DNA of 64,000 nucleotides from a virus: the IMG/VR virus record IMGVR_UViG_3300027741_000021, positions 124,001-188,000 of that record; one strand, written 5' to 3'. Under the pieces are notes generated by a model. That model ran no database searches. It saw only the letters and a program-made list of their open reading frames with translations, and had not been told where the DNA came from. Shown one piece after another: positions 31,694-40,440 of the stretch. Within the stretch, counting starts at the first letter, position 1, and each line of letters opens with the position of its first letter. Both the position numbers and the translations under genes were made by a program.

Positions 31694-32784
31694 GATGCTT
31701 TCTTCTTTCCTGATTTCATGTTGGCCATCCAATGTGCCAATTGTGCAGCCCGGCCTGAGTGGCTCTTGGCATATTTACGCAGATTGCTTACTGATGATTT
31801 GGTAGGAACACCTAGACGTTTTGAGTCGCCTTTGTCTTCAGGGTGTTTACCGTCGGCAAAGTTTTCATCAACCGAAGGCTCACTGGGAGTTGCAGGTTTC
31901 TCAGCAGCTTGCTTGGCTTTGAAGATAGCATCCCATTTGTCGGAGATAGCATTCTTCAATTCCAGTGTGGATTTAAAATCGTTGTCTTGCATGTACTTAA
32001 TTATCCAAACTGCACTAGCACGGTCTCCTGAATCGGGCTTGCGAGCATTGCTGAGATCCACACTGAGATTTTGATCTTCATGTGCATTACCATAGTACCG
32101 CATGGTCTTTAATGCACGTTTTGCTCGTTCACTTAGATGCGCTTCGTCGTTCTTGGTAATCAACTCAATCCAAGGCTTCACAAAGTCTGTGGGCTTGCGA
32201 GAATATCCAGCCGGTTGCGGTCCACGCAACACTTCACGAGCTTGTGCAGGTGTTTTTGCTCGACGTTTGTCCAGCAAGCGCCAGGCAGCTTCGTCTGTGT
32301 AGAAAAACACAGGCAAGCCTTGTTGTTTGGCTGTGATCAGGATTTGTCGTGTTTCTGGACTGCGATATTCATTTTGTTCTTTCAGCAACACATGAACTTC
32401 AGTCACAGGAGTGATTGGAATAGTAGGCTCTTTGCTGAACACACGGTCTTCTGATTCTCTTGTTCTTGTGCCATTGCTGTGCAGCCAAGAACGTTCCCAG
32501 TAGTCGATGGGTTTAACAATGTAACGAGAGTTAAACCAGTCGCCGTTGAGCTTGAACATCACAGCACCTGATCCCACCCAGCGATGATAGTCTCCAGTTA
32601 TGGTTCGTGTTAGACTAAGAAAGTACGGATAGCCAGGTGGAGCATACTGTTCTTCACTCCTGGTACCAGTCACGCTGGCCAATTCAAAGTTACCTGATTG
32701 CAGTATTTTTAGACCAGCTCTGATACCAGTGTAATGAAACAATACGTCAGTTGCTCGTTCAATTAAAAATTCATTTGCTCTCAT
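31690..32784 (-). CDS. Putative ADP-ribosyltransferase-like protein with capsid leader
   Basis: 364 aa. The leader MRANEFLIE|R matches the block consensus. LFHYTGIRAGLKILQSGNFELAS right after it resembles the (Y/F)H-x-T...IL..G.L start of ADP-ribosyltransferase/DarT-like folds. SRYIVKPIDYWERSW and VTEVHVLLKEQNEYR may supply later core strands with a Glu. T4 packages the ADP-ribosyltransferase Alt in the same way, so a host-modifying toxin delivered at entry is plausible. The C-terminal 130 residues are basic and unassigned (ending KSGKKKAS). The start overlaps the upstream stop as TAATG. Confidence 0.65.
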   Translation of the reverse strand: MRANEFLIERATDVLFHYTGIRAGLKILQSGNFELASVTGTRSEEQYAPPGYPYFLSLTRTITGDYHRWVGSGAVMFKLNGDWFNSRYIVKPIDYWERSWLHSNGTRTRESEDRVFSKEPTIPITPVTEVHVLLKEQNEYRSPETRQILITAKQQGLPVFFYTDEAAWRLLDKRRAKTPAQAREVLRGPQPAGYSRKPTDFVKPWIELITKNDEAHLSERAKRALKTMRYYGNAHEDQNLSVDLSNARKPDSGDRASAVWIIKYMQDNDFKSTLELKNAISDKWDAIFKAKQAAEKPATPSEPSVDENFADGKHPEDKGDSKRLGVPTKSSVSNLRKYAKSHSGRAAQLAHWMANMKSGKKKAS

Positions 32785-35700
32785 TATACATACCTTGCTA
32801 ATTCATCTTCACCTAAATCTCGTATACGTTCTGGAGGAATGTTAGTTGTGGAGAAGTACCATCCCTGATCATATGTTAATGGAATACCTGTCACATCAAT
32901 TTTCAACAATGTTAAAGGATCATCGCTGCCCTCTGTCTTGGCATACATCCAGCCACCAACCATACTTAGTTCTCTTTGTAACTTGGTTTTGTCACCTTCG
33001 TCCACTACCATGAATGCTTTGCCATCATAAGGGTCTAGTCCACCATATAGAATTTCTTCTGCGTTTTCAGTGCTGGTAATATGGTACGCAGTTTTGAATT
33101 TATGATCCGGATGGTGTGTTCTTTCTTCGGCTAGATCGTTTTGTTCCCATACACGGACATCTTCACCTTTGTGCTTGTTCCAGAAACCTGAACCTGCATC
33201 AGTTTGATCCCAGCTTCGTTGTATTGTATAACCTTTGCTTTTGACAAAATCATACATTATTCGAGCAATACCTTGACTTCGAAATTTGTCCTTGATAAAC
33301 AAATCCCGCGGATATAGTTCTTTGCTATCGTCAAGGTCAAATACAACATGTCCTAGTTCATTGTTTCCGGTTGGATCAAGAGCATTCACAAACAGTTGGC
33401 CGCTGTCGGCAACTATTCTAAATTTTAATCCTTCAAAATCTTCTAGTGGATGTTGTTTGCGTTCAGATATGGGTTCCCACTGCATTGCTTTACTGCCTTT
33501 GACAGCAGGCTTGAAGCCTTGACCTCGGTAGAACTTGGTCAGTTTGCTTTGACTCACTTGTCCTTTGTCCCACGGGAACAATGTAAGACTAATACCATCT
33601 TCACGGGCCATTGCTTGTAGTTCTTTCATTGCTTTAGAACCAACGCCTTGGCGTAATGGATATGCTTGGAACCATTTGACTTCGACTGCACCTCGCTTAC
33701 TGAAGCTAGGTATTAGTTCAAACATAGCAAACTGTTGTTCATCACCCTTGCCCCAAACCATGACATGATTGTTCTGCATGGTATATGGATACCGTGCGTA
33801 AACTCGTTCAATGAACGCTCGTGCTGCATTGTTGTTGCCTAGATTGATTCTTATCGGTTCTTCTTCGACTTCGTGTATCTTGTTCCAGAACAATCGGCCA
33901 TCTGCTGTTTGGCTATCGCTAGGCACAATGTCTAGCCCAAGAACATGCCTAGCATGTTTGTACATAGCACTGCCAATGCCTTGTCTACGCAGTCGTTCTG
34001 GCACATGAACCATGGCAGCTTTGACTTTACCGTTGCTGAGTCGCTGAAATCTCACCCATCCTACTTCTTTGCCATCACGGTAAGCATACACTTGCATACC
34101 ACCGGTGCTGGTGGGTTCAGATCGTATTTCTATATTGCCATCAGCATCTTCTGCCACATCTTTCATCAAGTGTTTGGCATCACCGGACTTCTTCCAAGCC
34201 GCCCACATGGCTTTTCCAGGTGGTAATTGATTTTTACTTGGTACAATAGTGTTGCCCAACATTCTAACATACGCATAGATGTTGCGTGCAATACCTTGCC
34301 CTTGATATTCAGGGCGGAAACTGGTGATCAACGACACCACACCTTTTTTGCTTTGTTTGAATTTGGAAATACCCACTTGCTGGAAGTTGTCATCTAGAAC
34401 CTTGATTGTGAGTACTGGTTTGCCATATTCTTCTTGTACTGTGGCGCGATACGTCAACCCATCAAAGTGTTGAGTATCATTGAATGCCGGATCAAAACAA
34501 TCTGGATTGACAGTTTCATTTAGTTCATTGGCCACGACCTGTGGCAGGAAACTGGCAGCTATGTCTTGACAAGTGTTGAAAATGTCAGCGTTGTCTGTGA
34601 CCTGTAGATTAAACGGATAATCTTCAGCGGGCTGCTGTGTGGGGTCTTGCCAACCAGCATAGCATTTTTCAATGCCATAGTCACTCAACAACTCAGTACA
34701 ACTTTCACCATCACGCTCAGTCATGTGATTTACACAAGGACTCAATGTGGTAACCATGATAGCATTGGGGCCAATACGTCCATGACGTTTTAAATGTTTA
34801 TCTATGGCCATGCGTTCAGCATGGCGGCGTGTACCATTGGGGCCAGGCATGTTGATAGCATAAGTGTGATTGTTTTTGTTGTCAATCAAACAAGCAGCCA
34901 CGCCCCCGTACTTTTTGGGATTGATTTGCTTGCCACGATGGATCATGCTAATACATTTTTTTAATACCGAGTCCAGTTTGTGAAGTTTAGTAATTTCTCG
35001 GCTTTCACTCACTGGTTGAGCACTCTGTCTTACTGAGAAGTTACTAGCATCTATTGTTGGATCTGTCTGCATTGCAGTGGCCACCCATTCTTGACCTTTA
35101 CGCCAGGCTTCGGCTTGATCAGCTGCTCGCATCACAAATACTGGTTGGTTACTAGATCTATTGTATACTTCCCACTGTGTTTGTGCCATTGGAATATCTA
35201 TTTCAATGTCTTGCACTCCGGGAATTGGAGTAGGTGGTGGATAATATGGAGGATTTGTGGAGTTGCTCATAGCTGCATTGCGCAAATGATTTGCTGCTGA
35301 TGGGGCTGCATCAGCGGCCATGCTGGCTGCTGCTAATGCTGCCTGGCGTGCGGGACCCCAGCGGGCTAGAGATTGCGCGCGGCCTGGAATAGCCGCAGGA
35401 ACAACATCAAATTGCTCTCGATAATCATCTAAATCATGGTCAATCAACCATAGTCGTGCTGCTAGGTTGGCATCTCTTTGCACATTTGTGTCCCAGAAAG
35501 TATGCACAGTTTCGCCATTACTATTAATAATGTTCCATTGCATACTACCGGCTTCGGGTTCTGCTGGTGCAGTAGAGTTGGCTGCAGGAACAATATCCCA
35601 TGGGCCACGGCCAGCATGATGACTCAGGCGCTGGCTCCAAATCCATGATCTGCCTGCTTGGTTGGCATCTGATTGCGCATTTGTGTTCCGGAAAGTATGC

Positions 35701-38700
35701 ACAACATTTCCGTCGGCATCCACAATGTTCCATTGCACATTGCCGGGTTCGGGTGCTGCTTGTGCAGTGGTTGGCTCTATTTCACGAACTTCTGCATCTG
35801 CTCGCATTCTTGGATTACTTGCACGAGTCTGGGTGAGGAATTGTTCAGCAGCTTCTTGGCTAGAGAATCTTCTCAACGGAACTGGTTCCCCCGCAGAATA
35901 TTCTCCAGGCATACGTGAAAATTGATTTACTGACCCAAGCCAAATACCCCAGTTGCCTTGGTTAACTTCCCCTGGTGCCGTAGCAAGGTCTTTATACATG
36001 GTATCCAGTTCAGCTTGTTTGGCTGCTTTGTTACCACGCACCAGTTGTGCTTGACGTATAAAACTCTTGAGTGCAGCCTTGGGCAGTTCGCCAGCAGCGT
36101 ACTTTGCAAAGATAGCTAGAGGATCTGTCTCGCCCTTGGGTGCCAACATCTTGTACAGCTTCTTGAGATACTCTTGTCGGTATGCTTCGGGATTCAACGC
36201 AGCACTCATGGCCACTGTGAATCGCATCAAGGTGTTTTCAATCTTTTCAAAGTTGTCATCCAACCAGTCACCACCGGGGCTGCGAAATTCAATGTGTCCA
36301 TCCTTGGTGTTGATTGATGTGTACTTGTCTGTGATGCCCGAATGTATGGCCTTGGTAGCTAACTGATCCATGCCTGACTTCATTTTGTCTAGTATTTGTT
36401 TGGCATTCTCTGGAGTTACCTTGCCTCGGATCTTGCCCATTGCACTTCTTGCATAGGTGTTGCTGGCACGGCCGAAGTTATTCAACACATATTCGTCGCC
36501 CATGAGCAGGGCCAGTTTCACATAATCCAGTCGGTCTATACTGTAGTTGGGTACACTAATGTTGATGTGCAAGCCAGTTGAGTTATTGGTGTAGCAACCT
36601 GTTTTGTCTGCCCAGGCTTTGACCTTTTTCAAGTCACTCATGATGTCATCTATAGGCAAGGGCGGGCTCACAAACTCCAAGCCCGAATCGTCAGAATCAT
36701 CGGGCTGTAAGCTGCCGTCAGGTTCTACCACATAGAAGTTCTTGCCCGGGCCCGGACGCTCTTGACCATATGCATGATAATCACTTCTTGCTTGTGCAGG
36801 GCGACCCACTGCATGACTGAAATCGTCTGCTATGTCTTGAACGCTGGTGTCACCGCCACCACTGGTATAGTGTGGCCAATGGACCATGCTATCGTAACGA
36901 TTATGGATGCCACTCATGGTGTCTAGGTCATTGTCTTGTAAAAATTCTTCAAAATGGTCATCATCAAGAAACTCCTCCTGAGATGACTCTCGAGCATCCT
37001 CATACCAAGGAGACATTTGTTCAGTGACAATCATGTCCGCGGCCAGTTGATATTCTTTTTTGGTAATATCGTCGTCTGGTTCTAGATCCAGCAACTGTCT
37101 GATTTCGTCGTCGTCGATATTTTCTTTGATATATTCGTAGATGAATTGTTCGGCGTCCGAATCCCAACGACTGTCAAAATGTTCCACTTGCCAATCACTG
37201 TAATCTTCCATTATCCGATCAATCAGACTATCAACACTTCTGCGACTGTTGTAATCACCGTCATAAAAAAAGTCTCGGATGTCGTATGCGCTGCTGGCTG
37301 ATTGATCCTGATCCCAGTCGGGCTCTAGTTCCTGATCCTCTGATGAAGTGTTGGGCACAATCATTTCAAATTCCATGCCAGCGATGGCACCGGTCTTGGC
37401 AGCTTCTTTACGCAGACTCTTGCCGCCCATGTTGATTTCAAACAGGTCTTGCTCTTTGAACTCACGCAACAACTTGTTTAGGCCTGCTGTGAGCAAAGCA
37501 GGATGTCCTTGGCTATCTGTTTCTAATCCCAGCTTGTTGGCTTCCTTGCCCACAGCACCGGGACGCACATCCCGGGTCAGTGCCATAACAAATCGTGGAT
37601 CTTTGGATTGCTTCTTTGTGGGGATATAACCCGAAGCTTCTTCCAGCGTGGCACCATCAAACATACCGGGCTGCTCTTGTGCCCAGTCTCTCATGATACG
37701 TCCAGCTTGAGCGTTGGCTTGATCTTCCCAAGGGCTACCTGTTTCACCAGCATTGTCGGGCAAAGGATTGCGTTCATCCTGCTGACGATGTGTCATTTCA
37801 TGAGCCATGGTGCGAAGTATATCCAACACATGACGATCAGCAGTGGCCAAGATCAAGGTGTTGGTTTCCGGCTCGTACTGTCCAAAGCTACCATTTTGTT
37901 GACTCCATGCAGGAGTTGTTTCTAGGCGCAGTCGGGGCGGGTTCTTTAACTGTAGCTTATCAATGCAATTGTTGTAGAAACGCTGTATGATCTTTTTAAG
38001 CTGATCTGGATCTGCACCTTCATCCACTTGTTCTGCTTCAGTGCCTGCTGGATGATCTTGGCCAGCATACGCAGTACCTGGATACCAGTAATCACGCATG
38101 CCATAATTCATTTTCTTTCTAGGCGCAGGTTTGCGTGTCAAACTCAGTTCACGATCTTGTATTGATGTTTTGGCTTTTTTCAGCTTGGTCAAGCAGCCGG
38201 AATTCCTCAACAGTTTGAATGCAATGTTCTCGCAACCAAACTCGCCGTTCTGTTCCAGGCCAGTTTGACGCATTGTTCGGATCTTTTCCCACAGTCGATT
38301 CACAGCATCTGCATCACCTGACCGGATAGCTTCGTGTATTCTGGCATCAAGATCAGCTGTTTTGTGCTGCACACATGAGTCATCTATTGTGGCGCGGCGG
38401 CGCTGCGGAACTTGTGTCCAGTCACCGTTCTTTACACTGTAGATACCTTGACTCACATGCTTTTGATCACTGGGCTGTACATACAGTTCTACCGGAACGC
38501 CGGCAATCTTTATGTTGTGTTCGGCGTTGTACTGATATTTCTTGGCTGCAAACAATTCCTGATACACAGGATCGTCGGGAATGTCTACCACAAGGTGTAG
38601 ATCAATGTCAGAATTGGGAGTATAACTATAGGCAGCATTGCTACCTGATATGGTAATGTCCTGAATGTTGAGTTCATCAACACCCAGGAATTCTTGAAAA

Positions 38701-38837
38701 TCTGATGCAATTGCCAACAACTTGTCACGCACTTCAGGCAACAAGTGTTCGTCCTTGCCCCACAAACGGGGGTTCAGACGTTGATGGAATTTTACGGCAT
38801 CTGCGAGATTGTAGTTGTCAAGATCATGAAAGTTCAT
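32784..38837 (-). CDS. 2017-aa multi-enzyme protein, probable capsid polyprotein
   Basis: Order of domains: nucleotidyltransferase 1-210 (GSNAAYSYTPNSDIDLHLVVD near 65-85, with the G-S...D-x-D site); zinc metalloprotease-like HEMTH at 346-350; amidoligase-like 483-900 (GMEFEM, EFVSPPLP, GLHINIS at 755-761); repeats near 1033-1085, 1097-1147 and 1219-1270; a deaminase domain with HAE at 1339-1341 and PC at 1367-1368 plus C1380; four GNAT domains near 1457-1550, 1567-1655, 1660-1790 and 1800-1895 (R/Q-x-QGIG/A loops); and an ADP-ribosyltransferase-like end (TAYHITSTENAEEIL from 1917). ΦxE sites fall between domains: VDE 271-273, VSE 1276-1278, LNE 1439-1441, VAE 1561-1563, ISE 1790-1792, LAE 1902-1904. 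That suggests prohead-protease processing. Confidence 0.85.
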   Translation of the reverse strand: MNFHDLDNYNLADAVKFHQRLNPRLWGKDEHLLPEVRDKLLAIASDFQEFLGVDELNIQDITISGSNAAYSYTPNSDIDLHLVVDIPDDPVYQELFAAKKYQYNAEHNIKIAGVPVELYVQPSDQKHVSQGIYSVKNGDWTQVPQRRRATIDDSCVQHKTADLDARIHEAIRSGDADAVNRLWEKIRTMRQTGLEQNGEFGCENIAFKLLRNSGCLTKLKKAKTSIQDRELSLTRKPAPRKKMNYGMRDYWYPGTAYAGQDHPAGTEAEQVDEGADPDQLKKIIQRFYNNCIDKLQLKNPPRLRLETTPAWSQQNGSFGQYEPETNTLILATADRHVLDILRTMAHEMTHRQQDERNPLPDNAGETGSPWEDQANAQAGRIMRDWAQEQPGMFDGATLEEASGYIPTKKQSKDPRFVMALTRDVRPGAVGKEANKLGLETDSQGHPALLTAGLNKLLREFKEQDLFEINMGGKSLRKEAAKTGAIAGMEFEMIVPNTSSEDQELEPDWDQDQSASSAYDIRDFFYDGDYNSRRSVDSLIDRIMEDYSDWQVEHFDSRWDSDAEQFIYEYIKENIDDDEIRQLLDLEPDDDITKKEYQLAADMIVTEQMSPWYEDARESSQEEFLDDDHFEEFLQDNDLDTMSGIHNRYDSMVHWPHYTSGGGDTSVQDIADDFSHAVGRPAQARSDYHAYGQERPGPGKNFYVVEPDGSLQPDDSDDSGLEFVSPPLPIDDIMSDLKKVKAWADKTGCYTNNSTGLHINISVPNYSIDRLDYVKLALLMGDEYVLNNFGRASNTYARSAMGKIRGKVTPENAKQILDKMKSGMDQLATKAIHSGITDKYTSINTKDGHIEFRSPGGDWLDDNFEKIENTLMRFTVAMSAALNPEAYRQEYLKKLYKMLAPKGETDPLAIFAKYAAGELPKAALKSFIRQAQLVRGNKAAKQAELDTMYKDLATAPGEVNQGNWGIWLGSVNQFSRMPGEYSAGEPVPLRRFSSQEAAEQFLTQTRASNPRMRADAEVREIEPTTAQAAPEPGNVQWNIVDADGNVVHTFRNTNAQSDANQAGRSWIWSQRLSHHAGRGPWDIVPAANSTAPAEPEAGSMQWNIINSNGETVHTFWDTNVQRDANLAARLWLIDHDLDDYREQFDVVPAAIPGRAQSLARWGPARQAALAAASMAADAAPSAANHLRNAAMSNSTNPPYYPPPTPIPGVQDIEIDIPMAQTQWEVYNRSSNQPVFVMRAADQAEAWRKGQEWVATAMQTDPTIDASNFSVRQSAQPVSESREITKLHKLDSVLKKCISMIHRGKQINPKKYGGVAACLIDNKNNHTYAINMPGPNGTRRHAERMAIDKHLKRHGRIGPNAIMVTTLSPCVNHMTERDGESCTELLSDYGIEKCYAGWQDPTQQPAEDYPFNLQVTDNADIFNTCQDIAASFLPQVVANELNETVNPDCFDPAFNDTQHFDGLTYRATVQEEYGKPVLTIKVLDDNFQQVGISKFKQSKKGVVSLITSFRPEYQGQGIARNIYAYVRMLGNTIVPSKNQLPPGKAMWAAWKKSGDAKHLMKDVAEDADGNIEIRSEPTSTGGMQVYAYRDGKEVGWVRFQRLSNGKVKAAMVHVPERLRRQGIGSAMYKHARHVLGLDIVPSDSQTADGRLFWNKIHEVEEEPIRINLGNNNAARAFIERVYARYPYTMQNNHVMVWGKGDEQQFAMFELIPSFSKRGAVEVKWFQAYPLRQGVGSKAMKELQAMAREDGISLTLFPWDKGQVSQSKLTKFYRGQGFKPAVKGSKAMQWEPISERKQHPLEDFEGLKFRIVADSGQLFVNALDPTGNNELGHVVFDLDDSKELYPRDLFIKDKFRSQGIARIMYDFVKSKGYTIQRSWDQTDAGSGFWNKHKGEDVRVWEQNDLAEERTHHPDHKFKTAYHITSTENAEEILYGGLDPYDGKAFMVVDEGDKTKLQRELSMVGGWMYAKTEGSDDPLTLLKIDVTGIPLTYDQGWYFSTTNIPPERIRDLGEDELARYV
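35466..35720 (-). repeat. Internal repeat encoding QWNIxxxxGxxVHTF modules
   Basis: Two copies of about 190 bases inside the 2017-aa gene encode VQWNIVDADGNVVHTFRNTNAQSDAN and MQWNIINSNGETVHTFWDTNVQRDAN, with near-identical DNA around the stretch coding for TFxxTNxQ. A third, diverged copy encodes TQWEVYNRSSNQPVF. The repeats show recent internal duplication. Confidence 0.65.
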
Positions 38838-38913
38838 TTTGGTACATAAATATAGTTGTAGTTCACGGAACTAGGAATTCCCAACTACTCTAATGCTATA
38901 AGGAGCACCAGCA

Positions 38914-39474
38914 ATGATATTTACCAAAAGTTGCCCACCTAGCGGTTTCTATGTATACGCATATCTTCGTAATGACGGTACACCGTATTACATCGGTAAA
39001 GGAAAAAATAAAAGAGCATGGGATAGAGCCCATAGTGTTGTAGTCCCATTGGATCAAAACAGAATTATAACTTTAGAAACAGGTCTCTCAGAGATAGGTG
39101 CGTTAGCTATAGAACGCAGAATGATTGCTTGGTATGGTCGAAAAGATTGCAATACAGGTATTCTAAGAAACAAAACTGAGGGAGGGGAAGGCCCATCATC
39201 TGCTGACAGATTAGGAAACAAAAATCCCATGTTTGGTAGAAAACAAAGCGCAGAATCTAATAGAATACGTCGAGAAAAATCTTTAGGTAGGATAGTTACA
39301 GAAGAAACACGACAGAAATCATCAGACGCTCTCATTGGCAAAAGAAATGGAAAAGATAATCCCATGTTTGGTAGGAAACATTCTGCTGAAACTGTAGAGA
39401 AAATACGTGAGGCAAAAAAAGGAAAGATTCCTTGGAACAAAGGAAAAACTTACAATCTTAAAAAAAGCCCCTAA
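38914..39474 (+). CDS. Free-standing GIY-YIG homing endonuclease with NUMOD3 repeats
   Basis: 186 aa, plus strand between minus-strand genes. GFYVYAY at 11-17 and YYIGKGKNKRAW at 25-36 form the GIY-YIG core, with the Arg of KNKRAWDR likely catalytic. IERRMIAWYG supplies the later Glu helix. After GGEGPS come two NUMOD3-type DNA-binding units (NPMFGRKQSAESN and NPMFGRKHSAETV), as in T4-like Seg/Mob enzymes. AAGGAG precedes the ATG, and its stop lies in the loop of a terminator hairpin. It is a selfish mobile gene that cuts DNA at alleles lacking it; the insertion appears intron-less. Confidence 0.93.
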   Translation: MIFTKSCPPSGFYVYAYLRNDGTPYYIGKGKNKRAWDRAHSVVVPLDQNRIITLETGLSEIGALAIERRMIAWYGRKDCNTGILRNKTEGGEGPSSADRLGNKNPMFGRKQSAESNRIRREKSLGRIVTEETRQKSSDALIGKRNGKDNPMFGRKHSAETVEKIREAKKGKIPWNKGKTYNLKKSP

Positions 39475-39482
39475 GGGCTTTT
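39463..39482. terminator. Bidirectional hairpin terminator after the homing endonuclease
   Basis: A perfect 8-bp stem, AAAAGCCC with GGGCTTTT, and a CTAA loop holding the stop codon. A-tracts and T-tracts on either side let it terminate both the plus-strand gene and minus-strand transcripts. Confidence 0.85.
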
Positions 39483-39485
39483 CCA

Positions 39486-40409
39486 TCAAGCAGTAGCAGT
39501 TTCCTCTGGAGCCTTCTTGTTTGTGGCAATCACAGTGGCTTCAACTGGCGTTGCGGCTGCTGTTAAATCACTTACGGTAGGCTGTTGTTGGATCACAACC
39601 TGTGGTTGATTGGCCTGATTGGTCATGGCAATCTGATGCAGGTCCGCATACAGTTTGTCTTGAGTTTGATAATCAAACACATAGGTACCTGTGTGTTTCA
39701 ACAACACACGTTTGTCCACAAAAACTTGTCCGCCGATATCACGCCAGTTTTCACAGAATGTCCAGTCTTCACTGTAATAACGATTTTCACGCACCGCAGT
39801 GTCAAAGTATGTTTTCATGTGAGGATTCAATGCTGGATCTAGTCCAATGTCGTTGATAAACGGCTTCACAGCAGGATGTGCATTGAGCTTTTCAAACACA
39901 CCACGTTTGATCAACAAGAAACCAGTGCCGGTCTTGGTGACTTCAATCAAGCCGGATGGATCATCTTGCACCGCATCAGGAATACCATTAACACACCATT
40001 TTACTGGCAGTGATTTCATTGGATACAAACCGCCTACCACATCCTTGTCATGATTCAACATGACCAGCAAATGCCAAGGTTCCCAACCAATGTCTGCATC
40101 AATAAACATCAAGTGTGTGGATCCTTCTGTGTGCAAGAACTTGGCAGTGAGTGTGTTTCTAGCACGAGAAATCAGGGATTCATTGGTCATTGTTTCCACG
40201 GTCCAGTCCAAGCCCAGTTGGCGTGCCACGTTGGCCCACTTGATGTAACTCATGAATGTGCTTTCAGTGAGTTGTCCCCCGTAACATGGCATGCATATAT
40301 GCACTCGGGTGGTTTTCAAGTAGTCAATGTTGACTTGAATGCTTTGTTGACCGGTGTTTTGATCCACTGGGGATGCATTCTGGTAAGGTAATTGTTGTTC
40401 GTCTGCCAT
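39486..40409 (-). CDS. Glycosyltransferase (GT-A-like)
   Basis: 307 aa. TRVHICMPCYGGQLTESTFMSY is a GT-A first strand, and MFIDADIGWEPWHLLVML carries the DxD metal/nucleotide-sugar motif. LYPMKSLPVKWCVNG and TGFLLIKRGVFEKL with SEDWTFCENWRDIGG (an EDxxFC catalytic-type loop) complete the pattern seen in family-2-like phage transferases. The C-terminal 50 residues are low-complexity (QVVIQQQPTVSDL...). A late box lies 24 bases upstream with GAAAGGG before the ATG. May decorate virion or surface polymers; acceptor unknown. Confidence 0.8.
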   Translation of the reverse strand: MADEQQLPYQNASPVDQNTGQQSIQVNIDYLKTTRVHICMPCYGGQLTESTFMSYIKWANVARQLGLDWTVETMTNESLISRARNTLTAKFLHTEGSTHLMFIDADIGWEPWHLLVMLNHDKDVVGGLYPMKSLPVKWCVNGIPDAVQDDPSGLIEVTKTGTGFLLIKRGVFEKLNAHPAVKPFINDIGLDPALNPHMKTYFDTAVRENRYYSEDWTFCENWRDIGGQVFVDKRVLLKHTGTYVFDYQTQDKLYADLHQIAMTNQANQPQVVIQQQPTVSDLTAAATPVEATVIATNKKAPEETATA

Positions 40410-40432
40410 AAGGCCCTTTCAATGTTGTAGAA

Positions 40433-40440
40433 TATTTAAC
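40433..40440 (-). promoter_or_regulatory. Candidate late promoter box GTTAAATA
   Basis: Minus-strand GTTAAATA embeds the TAA stop of the 40436-41395 gene, 24 bases upstream of the next gene at 40409. Confidence 0.4.
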
